The notes under the pieces were generated by a model. That model was not told where the DNA came from, did no database searches, and saw nothing but the letters and a program-made list of their open reading frames with translations. DNA of 64,000 nucleotides from assembly GCA_016808115.1 (NCBI GenBank), contig JAEQBH010002348.1, positions 558,001 to 622,000 of the forward strand, read 5' to 3'. A program made the position numbers and the translations under genes. Positions 48,660 through 60,571 of the stretch are shown in pieces. How positions within the stretch are numbered: the first letter of the stretch is position 1; the number at the start of each line of letters is the position of its first letter. This DNA comes from Tetrastigma voinierianum. Taxonomy: Eukaryota > Streptophyta > Magnoliopsida > Vitales > Vitaceae.

Positions 48660-51600
48660 ATGTCGCAGAAGCGCCACGCCGAGGATGGGAAGCCTCGATC
48701 GGAGGGGGTTGGCCCCGACGAGAAGAAGAGAAAGGTTCCCAGTTTGAAAAAGTAAAGCCTCTTTTTCTTTATTTGGAATTTTGATTTCTGCTGTTTTTTC
48801 CCTTTTTTGTTGTTGTTGGGACTAGGGATTTCTTGAGGGAAAATGAAACTGGGGTTTCTTGTTTGTGGAGAATTGATGGTGAATGGGGGGTTTTTCCCTT
48901 GAGAGAGTCGGAATTCTCGAAGTGAAGTGGAAAAATGAAATGGGTTTACTCTTTTCAATGAGATTTTGGTTAATGGGTTTCACTTCTGTTTGTATGCTTG
49001 AATTTGGTTTTATATCTTGGACAATCCGAATGGTTGTCTTTGTTCTTTTAGCTGCTGGAGAAAGCAAAAGGGGAGAAAAAAAAATTCACAACTTTGGAGT
49101 TTATGGAAACTGAGTTGGAAAGGAAGAAGCCCATATAGTTTTGCACTATTACTAGAAATTGATGCTTATATTTTGTCTTAAACACAATTTTTTTATCAAT
49201 TGAAAGCTGTTAGTTACTCTCACCATTATCCTAACCCTTGTAGTCTTTGTTAAGGGCTAATTTTCTAAAGAAATGTTTAGATTATTTTGAGTTTTTTTTT
49301 TTTTTTTTTCATAAGGTTAAAATGTTAATGCTTTCGCCTGCAAATCACTAATAAGGGGAAGAAATTTGAAAAAATGAACCACTGATACTTATTCATAGGG
49401 TAGAAGTTGAAGTTGTTTCGTTTTTTATGTTTTGAGACTGAAATTAGCTCTCTCCTAAACGATTTGTGAACGGTGAATACTGATTGGCATCTTCAATAAA
49501 TTTTGAAGAATTTGGTGATGTGTTTTGATTTATGTTGGTATAGTCTTTTTCTTTTGTTGTTCTTCTACTGACTTTGTTACTAATATTTTCAGTGCAATTC
49601 TGGAAGTGATGAAGATGCAGTCATCGGTCCAGCATTTGATGGAGCCAATTCTGGAGCCTTTGATCCGTAAAGTGGTGGTGGTGGTGGATCCTACTCAACA
49701 TTTTAGTTGCAATACTGACATGAAAAGGTGTTCCTTCTCTCCTCCCCTGAAATTGTTCTTTGTGAATTGAATTTAATCTGTTTGTTGATCACTTCCTTCT
49801 TTTGCATTTATATATAGAGTGATTTTGTATTAAAAGGATTTGTTAAGTTACCTTGAATGTAGTTTACTTACCAATTCCTAGGATTGATGGAATACATAAT
49901 TCTGAACTGTTTTCAAAATTTTAAAAAGTTAACATACTGCTACGGTTGGCAGATAATGTCCAATCTGTGGCAGCACTTTCTCTGCCCTAACACCAAGTAG
50001 TTGTTTCTAACTCATAATTGCTGTATTTATTTTCCATTGCCAGACAACTGATTCAAGAGCTAATTTATAAGAAAAAGGGCACTGAAAAAGCAGATGTTGC
50101 CCTTTCTTTTTCTATATTTTGTAGTTTTCATTGTATAAATAATCAGCAGAGCTTATTAACTCCTTTTGTGTTTACAGGTGAAAGAGGAAGTTGAAACAGC
50201 TCTGAAAAGGCATTTAAGCAATATGAAGCGGTAAGGAAAAATATTCTGGAAATAAGTAGTTTTCATGTTAATCACTCTTGCCAATTACCATCGAGTTATT
50301 GATTCATCTGCAAACTTTTTGTTAGGAATTTCGAGAAGGAGTCGCATCCTTTTGAGTCAAGAAGCTTACAATTACAGTTCTCAAATTCTCTCTCTCTCCC
50401 AGTATTTACTGGTACTCGAATTGAAGGGGAAGATTGCTCTGGCATTCAAGTTGCTTTAGTTGATGCTCTGACTGGGGAAGTTGTCAAGTCTGGGCCTGAA
50501 TCCTCAGCTAGGGTTGAAATAGTAGTTCTTGAGGGAGATTTTGATGGTGATGAAGGAGACAATTGGACACTTGAAGAGTTTAAGAATAACATTGTTAGAG
50601 AAAGGGAAGGAAAGAAACCCCTACTTACAGGGGATGCATTTTTAAATCTTAAAGATGGCGTTGGTTTTGTGGGTGAGATCTCCTTTACTGATAATTCAAG
50701 CTGGACAAGAAGCCGGAAGTTCAGGCTAGGAGCAAGAGTTGTGGATAACTCTGATGGAACTAGAATGCGAGAAGCAAAGACAGAATCATTCATTGTCAGG
50801 GATCACCGGGGAGAATGTGAGTGCTTCTGATTCTATTATCTTCTTTTGCTTTGTGGTTATCATATCTTGAAGCCGTTTGGGTCCGTTAGTCCTATTTAAT
50901 CTCTAGGTTCTTATTAATCTAAAGTTTCCAGATTTAGATTGAGCTCCAAGTTTAGAGATTTAGATAGAGTACTACATCCTCAATAATAGGCTTCCTCCTT
51001 TACTCATCATTTAGCGGGACCTTCTATTTCTCCAGGTCATCCAAATCACCCAAATAGGTTTAGATCTGTTTAGATGGAGAATTGTGAGTATCAAGGGCTG
51101 CTCTGTTTATGGTGGCAGTCATCAAACTTGATGCAAATGCACTTGCGTGTGCATACGTGCATATTGTCTTTTTATAGGAATCCAAATTGTTTTATCCTTC
51201 CTTTTAGTTCAACAGGTGATAGAATTATATTGAATACATTTGTCTATTAGTTTAGATTTATACTCGGGCACATTCTTTTGTATAGAGAGTGCTGAGGCCC
51301 ACACATGTGAACTCATGGGGCACTGCTGGTTGTATAGAAGGTACCTGCTTTTTCCCACTTAGAAAAGTGTTCCAAACTCACCTGGTGAAAAATTAGTGAC
51401 TTAAATTCCACTTGGGAAGCATAAATGATCTTTGTTAGAGTAGAAAGAACAGAGGAGAAAATATCATTCTTTTTGCGTATAAAAAAAAAAAAAGAAAAAA
51501 AAGAAAAGAAAAAAAAGAACAGAGAGAATGAAGGTTTTTGCTTCTAATGTCTTCTTTCTTCAATTCAACAAATCCTAGGTTGAGAAAAACCTCTGTACGT

Positions 51601-51896
51601 TATGGAGACAGTGCCATGACCAAGAGCACCTCTTATACACAGAAATTATGTATCAGATTCTTAATACCGTTATGGGCTCATAAATTGAATCCTAGCCCAA
51701 ACGCTGAGAATGAAATCGATCTTCCTGTCTAAATAGCTTTGGACAGAATAACCAAAATATGTATATTTACTTGTTTATTGCACTTACCTGGTGCATCGAC
51801 TGAAATCAAATAAGTTATGTATGTAGATATAGATTGAAAAAGAGTAGGAAAAGATATTTCTGTCTCACTGGCATGCTTTCTGTTCATCAGAACATC

Positions 51897-51954
<58 letters not shown>

Positions 51955-54322
51955 TGATTAGTACACAATTTTGTCTTCACTGAGACTTGAACCTGGTTCC
52001 TTCCCCTCCCTATACCCACCCTAACCCTTAACCATTGAGCTAGGCCTCATTGACAGTACTTTATGGGAACTTTGCAACTCTCACTAGCATACTTGATTGC
52101 TGCTGTATGTTCTCCTGCTTTAGTTGATAATTAGGTCTGTTCATTTTGCGATGAATTTGTTTGCTTTTATCTAGATTTCATCCAGCTACCGATGGAGCCT
52201 TCTTTTGTGATTATTATTCTTCTCTTTAGATGCTAAGAGAGTTTGAGGAATTGGTTTTGTGATTTGGAGGGCGCCTCCCCTTGTTGTAACTTTTGTTGTG
52301 TTTTGAAAAAGCAAAGCAGATAGAATCATTGAGATTGTGGCCGTTCTGATTTGATTTAAGTTATAATTTTAGACTCCGTATTGTCTGGCTCTTCTTTGCT
52401 CTCTTGTTTTAGGCCCTCTTCTGTGAACTTGATGTACTTATGCTTGCTTTGCCTGTTCAATGCTCCCTTCTTTATTATAGTATTCTTTTCATGCTTCCTT
52501 ATGTTAATATCTGTTCTATTTTTTTTTGGGGGTATAATTAAATGTTTTTTCATAAGAAAAATTACGACCTCTGATTTCTGTTTGCAGTGTACAAGAAACA
52601 CCACCCTCCTTCTCTGATGGATGAAGTGTGGCGATTAGAAAAGATTGGCAAGGATGGAGCTTTTCACAAGCGTTTGAGTAGGGAAAGCATCAACACCGTG
52701 AAGGATTTTCTGATTCATCTCACTTTAGACCCACCCAGGCTCCGAAATGTAACAATCGATTATCCCTTTCACATTTTTCCTTTTAATTACTTTTTCCAAT
52801 GCTAGCTAGGCTATTGTTCTTGTCTTAATACATTGATAACTTTGAGTTGAAGTCATTACATTCTATATGATTATCTTGTGGTTATCCCTTTTGGTTATTC
52901 TTTCTAAAGATTGACATGCTGATAAAATTATTGTTATAGTTTGAGTAAGCTTATTGTTTCCATAAGCTCCTACACTGATACATTGGATACCATCTATCCA
53001 TTGAGGTCTTAGAAAAATTCTGAGTGTATTTGTTTCTAAAGGGAATGGAGTTGAGAATGGACAGTTTTTCTCACCAATGAAATAGAGAGTGTTTCATATG
53101 CTGTACATGCCAGATACCTGATTCTTAAATGTGTTGAATATCGATTGTTGACACTGCCTCTATTCTTATTTTAGGCATTCAATGATCTTGGTATATGTTT
53201 GTGATTGACATCTGACTGATAAAAAAAAAAAGTTTGTGACTGACATCTTTTTCGATGTCCTTGTGATTTTAGATATGCAAGGCTTTGAATGTATTTTTGG
53301 GCGATGCATTCGTGATTTCAAGAGTTATGATTGCTTTGAGCAACAGTTTTCATGTCACCCAAAGAATGAACCTTTTCACCTTTCCCTGGTCTATGAAGTG
53401 ATACAATGTTTGGATGCTTGCAGATCCTTGGCACAGGTATGTCTACTAAGATGTGGGAAGTCACTGTGGAACATGCTCGGACGTGTGCAATTGATAAGAG
53501 GATTTATATGTACTGTCCTCCTGGCACTCAGCAAAAATCTGGTGTGGTTTTCAATATTGTGGGTCATCTGATGGGGCTGTTTTCAGAATGCCAGTATATT
53601 CCTCTTGATAAGCTGTCTGAAACTGAAAAGGCACAGTTCTTCTCACTTCATATTTGTTTTTGTTTTGTTTTGTTTTTTTTTTTTTTTGCATTATTGTTAA
53701 CTCCTTGTGATGAAATTTGCATTAGGTTGATGCCCATAACTTGATTGCAACTGCTTTTGAACGATGGGGGGAAGTTGTCTCTTTTGAGGATGAGAGTGCC
53801 CTTAGTGGTGGTTCTCCACATTTAGTGGATGTTCGTCACCCAAGCTCACCCAGAACAGAGACTTCAAATGGCAGCAAATTTCTGACTTCTCACAACATTG
53901 GTGGATTTGATTATCCACATCCTGTTGCCTCATCCCCAGATATAATTCCATATAGTTTGGATGATTATTCCTTGCATGCCATTGATAATATGGATCTTAG
54001 ATATGATCAGTCCTTGAGTTTCCCAGGCCAAGTGACCAGCTCAATGATATGTGATACAGAGTCCATGACTCAAGCTTTCTGTGATGATAATCATCTGGGA
54101 TTTTTTGATGACCTTCAACCACACAACAAATCACAGACCCATCTATCAACTGCTGTCAATGGAGATCTACACAGTGCTGTCAGCGGTTTTCTCATCACCC
54201 GTTCGTCAACAATCGAAGCACAGAGGAGGTGGAGAATGCTAGTAACTGTCATGAAGTTTTCAATATGCATGAATGTGGCTTTGAAGAAGACCCATGTCCG
54301 AGCTGTGCACAGATACAGTTGA
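48660..54322 (+). CDS. CBP60: Calmodulin-binding protein 60 (CBP60 family)
   Basis: Seven exons join in phase to 560 codons plus stop: 48660-48751, 49593-49674, 50178-50230, 50326-50816, 52588-52748, 53424-53630, 53726-54322. CBP60 proteins are plant nuclear transcription factors acting in calcium-linked defence and hormone responses. Visible features: a basic N-terminus ([11 protein letters not shown], a likely nuclear signal), [20 protein letters not shown] at residues 50-70, the DNA-binding/CBP60 core from about 75 to 380 ([40 protein letters not shown]), and a basic amphipathic tail (QRRWRMLV..., 528-560) that fits the C-terminal calmodulin-binding site of CBP60a-f rather than the N-terminal site of CBP60g. 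Intron 6 appears to use a GC donor. Intron 4 holds a TA tract and a SINE-like sequence. The exact subgroup is not assigned. Confidence 0.95.
51899..51948. repeat. TA microsatellite in CBP60 intron 4
   Basis: Pure TA tract of about 50 bp, directly at the 3' side of a minus-strand SINE-like sequence. Confidence 0.94.
51949..52051 (-). mobile_element. tRNA-derived SINE-like element in CBP60 intron 4
   Basis: Read on the minus strand, TAGCTCAATGGTTAAGGG (A-box-like, 52026-52043) is followed by GGTTCAAGTCTC (B-box-like, 51982-51993), the layout of tRNA-derived plant SINEs. The TA tract follows where the 3' tail would be. Target duplications were not resolved. Confidence 0.45.
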
Positions 54323-57300
54323 TCGGCTGTTGGAATGGACAGTTCGAATCACCATTGCTAATATGGTGGTACAGCGCTTGCTGCCCGGCTGAGCTTCCTG
54401 CACAGCTGTAGCGTGTAACAATCGGAAAAAAAAAAAAAAAACCTTATTTTGGTGTAGATATGCATGCAGCCAGTCTATAAATAGTGATAGTTCCCCTAGA
54501 TGACTGTTAGAAATGCATCTTTCTTTTGGGTTTAAATTGTGAATAGGTAGATGTTTTCACAGAGCCAGATCTCTGGTTGTGGATACTTCCAAGTAGAAAC
54601 TCAAAAATCCGAACCACAATGCTTAAAAATTCACTAGCTTTCATGTTGGATCATCTTTTTTGTATGGAAGCATTTACTTAATAAATGTTACTTTTCAGTA
54701 CTTGAGTTTCCCTTGATCTAATGAGCATTTGGGTACTGTTTTTTATTCACTCTTTTGTCTTTTATTGTGCTTATGGTGGTGGATAAGGGGACTCCTGTGA
54801 TGGTGATAATCAAGATTTCCTTAGGTGAGAGAAGTTGCTTGTTGATCTTGTCTGGTTCCGTCATTCAGGTTGAAAAACCAGTAAAAGACATTTGGCACAA
54901 CTTTTCCAACAAAGAAACATAAGGCATTCTAGACCAATGTGTCACATGCCTACTCGTTTACGCAGCCGTGCGGTTGTCTCATATCGTCACTTTTGCGAGA
55001 TCCAACCTACCACACCATGACACTATGGCTTTATATTGATTGGTTTCACCCTGCCTTGCTTTTGAGGACAGGGGTTTCAGCGCTCAACTAGTTTGTCTAG
55101 GATCGACCAAAACCCTTTTTTATGGTCAGCTTAGATTAACGATAAGCTTCTAAACTTAATCGGAGTTGACTTACGACCTTTGAAGAAGTTTTAAATACAC
55201 GATCACTTACTTTATTGTTGCGCTCTCCACGTGCATTCAGCTCAAACCTTTCAAGCGTATAATACCCTTTCTGGAGTCATGGACACCCTTTAAAATAAGT
55301 CGAGTTTTATGTGGAAGTAGTTCAAATTAAAAAAAAAAGATAAAATTAATTTACAGGAGAAAATATTGACAAAATTAGTTTGTAATGCCGTCGTTCGAGC
55401 TTGCCGGTAGTGGATAGGATCAGTGCCGTAGATTCGGAACCATTCTTGAGTCTTGAATCTCCGGCTCCTCGCCTTGAGTGCCTCTCGCCATTTGAATGCG
55501 TTCATTCCCATATTTTTAACTTGACCTCCGCTTCCTCCCATTTGCTTGAATCTTAGTCTCACGCCGTCCCCGAGATACTTTGTTTTACGCCATTTGAATC
55601 AGGTATATTCTGATCCGGCTATTTAGTCTGCTATTCGATTCTGCTATTGATTCAATCATGATTTTTGTTTTTATTGTGGTCCGATTGCTTTGATTGTGGT
55701 CCGGTTGGTTATATCACGCTTATGTTCTACAGATATACTGTTTTTATTATTGGTGGGTTATCTTATTTAGTACGCCATTGCTTTTATGTTTAAATTGTCT
55801 ATTTTTATTAGACATCTTGGCCTAAGGCCGATTCAAACTCCTGACGGCCACCTTTTGTTGAGTCGGTGTAGAAAAAACACATCACGAGAATGGTGAATAG
55901 ACGGAGAGCAGTATAGGAAAGGGAAAAAAAACTGTAAATGAAAAAAAGGAATTAAGAAAAGAGAACATACTCCTGAGGTTCCCATCTTTATGTCTCCACT
56001 GGCCCCTCCCTTTGTTCTTGTTGCCAAGTGAACACGAGAAAAAAGCAGAGATTATGGTATGGAACTTTTCTCTTAAATCATAGACAAACTTATGGGAACT
56101 TGCTACTATGATGACTTAGCCTAGGAATGCGAAGGAGGTGTTTGGGTAATAAAAGTAACTAGCTAGACTTTTGCTAGAAGTTGAGATCTCACTATTCTTT
56201 TACTCACATGGTTTATGGATTTCTCTTTTCGATTCCTGACGGGTGACCTCCCGAGAGAAAGTCTTAAGCTCTCTCGGAAAGCATTACAACAATGTAGGTA
56301 TTTAAGATATTATCGTCATAATATTTTCATTTGATTCGGATTCGCGGATTTATCGATTTATCATTTCACGAGGTTTTGCAAGCAACTGATTCTTGCCTTA
56401 TTAATGTCCTTCCTCTTGATACCTTTGTAAGTGTTATATCAAATAAATGCATATGGAGACTTGTATCTCTCTCTTTTTTAGAATAGATCTGTTCCCTTCT
56501 TATGTTCATTTTTTGTTTCTTAGGAAGAGTCGCCCGATAACCATGTTGTGTTTGGATTCTGAACTGTTGACAGGTTCATGCAAGTTCCTGATGAGTGGGC
56601 CTCTCTATTGCTTGCTTGATAGGCAGTCAGCAAAATCCCCAACGATGCGAGGTGAGAAAGGAAATGAAGCAATTGGCTTAAATATTTAATATTTTAGTTG
56701 GGAAATTAATGGAATTCTAAGTTTTGTTTATTATTTCTTACACTTTGGAAATGGAATTCAAATGCAGTCAAATTCACAACAACAACAATTGGTGATTAAA
56801 TTCATAGTAAACAGCGGCACTTCTTAACATTGTTGCTTGGATAAAATTTCGCCCAGAAACTTTTCCCATTTTCTCTTACGCTCTGCAGTCGTCTTACTCT
56901 ATTCTCATACATTGCAAACTCATATAGGTATCTTAACTCTACATTCTCTTTTTATTAATTTATTTTTGGATATATTTTTATCCCCTTCACGATTGTCTTG
57001 CAAATGGGATGATATACAGAGTCTGTTGTTGTCTCCCTGCTTTGGAGATTTGATGCCAACTATGAACTTGATTTTCTGTATGATTAACGAGAATATCGAA
57101 AATTTTAAATGCAGATTTCGACATAGGTTAATGAAGTTGTGTTTGAATTTCTTGGTTTACTATGTTCATATGAAGTTGGGTTTGAATTTTCTTACGCAAT
57201 TTGATTTCCTGAAGACATCCCTTCAAAACTAGTTCCATTGGTGCCCAATTCTGATGTTAAAGTTGGATGATCCCAGTACAGATTATAAATGAAAAGTGAA

Positions 57301-58126
57301 AACCATTTAAAATAGCATTTCTGGGGCTCTATACCTTCGCTTTTCTGGAACTGTCATCTTTCACTTTCTTTGATCTAAGTATTGCCTTAAACCAGTCTCC
57401 AGAACCCATTTCTGATGTTAAGAGTCTGTATCCAACTTAGCATTACCCTGAGGAAGAATTTCCAGTGGTCAATATAATGTGCATTCGACATAAGCAGACT
57501 TAACTCAGAACATACCTTAATCTCAATTGCTTGGGCCAGCCATCATATTAAATAGATATCCAGCAAATAAAGTTTGTATATAGCTAAAATTCATTGTGAT
57601 GTTCAGTTTTCAAATTTCAACCATGTAGCTTCAATAAACTTGTTCACTTGCAGTGCAGATCAAATCAGAAACCACAAACCGACAGCAAACTATGTTTAGA
57701 CACTTTTAAAATCAGAAGCGCAGATGATGGAATGCTCAAAATCTCAATTTCTAGTCTTCTCATAGTTTCCTCAACATCCAAACAGAGTAATAACAAAAAC
57801 TAAAAGTAGCTGCAAGCTAGGAAGATAGAATGTTGCAAATACTATCTGCTCAGTCAACTTAAGTTATCATATTTTCCTGAAACCACATCAAGATCCTTAT
57901 TTTCTGCTCTTTATTCATCATACAGCCTTTTTTTTTCTTTTTAAATAAAGTTTTATTTGTTTATTTATCCATTCATGTTTAGAAAAACAAGGAAGATAAC
58001 AATGGGTTTTGTACGGAGCCATTGCGTTTGAAAAAAAAGATAAAATTAGTTTGCGTCAAATAATGACCACATATTTACTTTATATTACACACATATACAA
58101 AGTTGAAATACCAAAAAACTGGCAGC
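54323..58126. other. Intergenic downstream of CBP60
   Basis: No gene supported. A 17-base A run at 54425 follows the CBP60 stop. The minus-strand frame at 55290-55562 (90 codons) and plus frames at 56447-57232 show no family features. Short pieces of translated sequence near 56530-56640 look protein-like in broken frames but could not be named. Confidence 0.4.
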
Positions 58127-58232
58127 TTAAACCCTAAAACCCTAAAACCCAAAAAACCTAAAACCCTAAAACCTTGAAACCCTAAAACCATATCACATTA
58201 AAACCTTACAACCTTAAAACCCTAAAACCCCC
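58127..58232. repeat. Telomere-like AAAACCCT tract
   Basis: About ten degenerate copies of CTAAAACC(C) in one direction, close to the plant telomere unit CCCTAAA but mostly with four A residues, interrupted by CCTTGAAA and ATATCACATT. Confidence 0.85.
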
Positions 58233-58862
58233 CAATTCCATTTCTGTGAAATGTTTATTACCTTAATTCCATTTCTTTTTTTTTAATTACTTTTATTTTT
58301 CATTCTTCCCTTTTTTAGTAATTGATCTAAACGGATAATAAATAACCAATCCCAATGAAAATAGAAAATTCTCATAGTCAATGGATTTCCTTTTATTTCA
58401 AGGGGTTGGGAACAACGAAAAGCGATAGTGCTTCAATGGGTTCAAGTGTAGCGATTCACATCTGAAACAATAATTTGCATTTGGTTCTCTTTTAACTATT
58501 ATTCTCTTTGAATGACATTAATTGTTTCTTATTTTTTTCACTTTTGCCGCCTTATATCTCAATTTTTTTAATATGATTGTTCTTCATATTTACGGTAAGT
58601 ATTTATAACAAACATTAATAGTGAAACTTATATGGTAACTTCTTGTAGTTCTCTTCCTAACCATCACTAAATCTAGAGAATTCATAAATATCATTATTAA
58701 CATATATGTTCGGGGCATTCATCAATCTCCATAGTCTCTTTCCAGGTCGCTACGATATGTGATAATGATTCAATCAGAGACCCATGTTCTGCGAGGTTCC
58801 TATGTTTCCGACATACGGTTTCACGGGTTTGTTTCTTAAGGTATATATGCATATGCATCTTT

Positions 58863-59063
58863 ATGCTTAGTCGAAGCTCCTACCAATGTTTGAGAATTCG
58901 GCGACAACTTCACCGCAACCAACTTTTACAAGTGGGAGAGAGTGGAGTCTGTCTTGTGAGTGGAATTGCACTTCTCTTCATGGCCAGAACTCATCTGAAT
59001 CGGGTGCTAGAGTTTGTGAAAGCAGGTGAAGAGCAATCAATCTTCGAAGACATGATCGGATGA
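58863..59063 (+). pseudogene. Possible decayed coding fragment, family unknown
   Basis: A 66-codon frame ends ARTHLNRVLEFVKAGEEQSI, an amphipathic, protein-like stretch. Another frame across its start gives EFGDNFTATNFYKWERVES between stops. The switch between two protein-like frames suggests a broken exon. No family recognised. Confidence 0.25.
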
Positions 59064-59764
59064 GGTGGAGAAATGGAAACATGTAGAGTAGGCGGGAATT
59101 TGACCATAATTTTGGAGATGGGAGGACATACATAGAGTTTTCAGTCGTACTCGGAGGAAGTTCTTTGCATCCCGTCTAGTTTCTTTCTTGTAATATCTTC
59201 TTATAGGCAGAACCTGTCATTTATGGTAGTAGTGTTCTTTGTTCTATGTCAATATATTTGATTTGATTATTTGGAGTGGAAAAACTGATATATTATGATA
59301 TGGGTTTTTGTTTTTTGTTTTTGTGTTGTAAAAGGCTATATATTATATGTAGTACTATCTCATCAAAACATTGAATCTTTTCTATTTCTACAATCTACCT
59401 TATTATTATTGTTTTATTTATTTATTTTGTTTTTCAGAAAAGGTTTGATCTGATATCTATTTACAAATAAAAGGTTGTCCAAATGCTTTGAGTTGGGGTG
59501 TTTGTAACTTGGAACTATCGTATTCAAATGTTGCATTTTTATGTGTATCTTCAGTTATTATTATTATTCCAGTAATTGTAAATGGGGTCTTATTAGAATT
59601 AATATATATTGTGAAGTGCATTTCTAATCTAGAGTTGTTAAAGTATGTTTGGTTTCTGTTTTTAACATCGTTCTAATCATTATTTGAATTTTTATTCCTT
59701 CCACTTATGTCACGGTAGATTATGAAGGAAGATATTTCTTATTTTAATACAATTCATTATATAC

Positions 59765-59765
<1 letters not shown>

Positions 59766-59788
<23 letters not shown>
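59766..59788. repeat. TA microsatellite
   Basis: Short TA tract followed by a T run. Confidence 0.85.
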
Positions 59789-59796
<8 letters not shown>

Positions 59797-60422
59797 TAAT
59801 TATAAAAAATAAATTATCTTTTAATTAGTATTTTTGTAAAAGCTGGATATTGAACGGGTTGTTAAACAAAAAATGGTGATGAAAGTGATATAATAAGTTA
59901 GAATTTCAAACTTGCGTTGAAAAATTAAAAAAAATAATAATGTTATGATTATTTTGTTTAAAGTCAGTTATTTATTTCACAAAAAAAAGTGGGTTTAAAA
60001 TATATGGACAGTTGAAACTGATTTAATATTGGATATAATAAATTATAATAAAAATCTCGCAACCCAAAATGGGAGTTTTGTATAGCGGATAAGAAATGAA
60101 GGAAAATGATATAATTTGAATGCGGAGTTCGACGGCAGCGTAGAAACTGAAATCTTAGTTCTTCGGCAGGCGCGTATCATCGTTTGTTAATTCTTTGGCA
60201 ATGAATCAATTTTATCATTTTTTTTATTAAATGCAATATTTCCGTACAAAACTCTAATAAGTCCATGACAATGGCACATGAACCAACCATTGAATTTACA
60301 TTTCTAGCCTTTTTCAAATCTGCTACTATTTCCAGTTAAAACGATAGATAAATAGACTCATCCCATTGCATTGAGCTGGGTGTTCTTATTGACTGCAAGG
60401 GTCAAAGACCAGGAAGTGAGTT

Positions 60423-60430
60423 ATTTATAC
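60423..60430 (+). promoter_or_regulatory. Possible TATA box of the UGT gene
   Basis: ATTTATAC-type sequence about 145 bp before the ATG. Two AACATTCTTCTT direct repeats lie just downstream (about 60434 and 60452). Confidence 0.4.
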
Positions 60431-60571
60431 CGAACATTCTTCTTCTACCAAACATTCTTCTTATAGCTGTATCCAATCTCCTGGTTGCTGTGGAAAAACT
60501 CGGTACCCATGATAACCATCTGTAGAGGCTATCTGATCGACCGAATTTTAGGGTAAGAAAAGTCAGGAAGA

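Larger units (their letters stand above)
58233..60422. other. Intergenic upstream of UGT gene
   Basis: AT-rich. A possible degraded coding piece lies at about 58,860-59,060. A TA tract is at 59766-59788. No intact gene. Confidence 0.4.

Noticed and set aside
55290..55562. 90-codon minus-strand frame as a gene
   Set aside because: No recognised motif, no splice context and a low-complexity end. Could not be supported.
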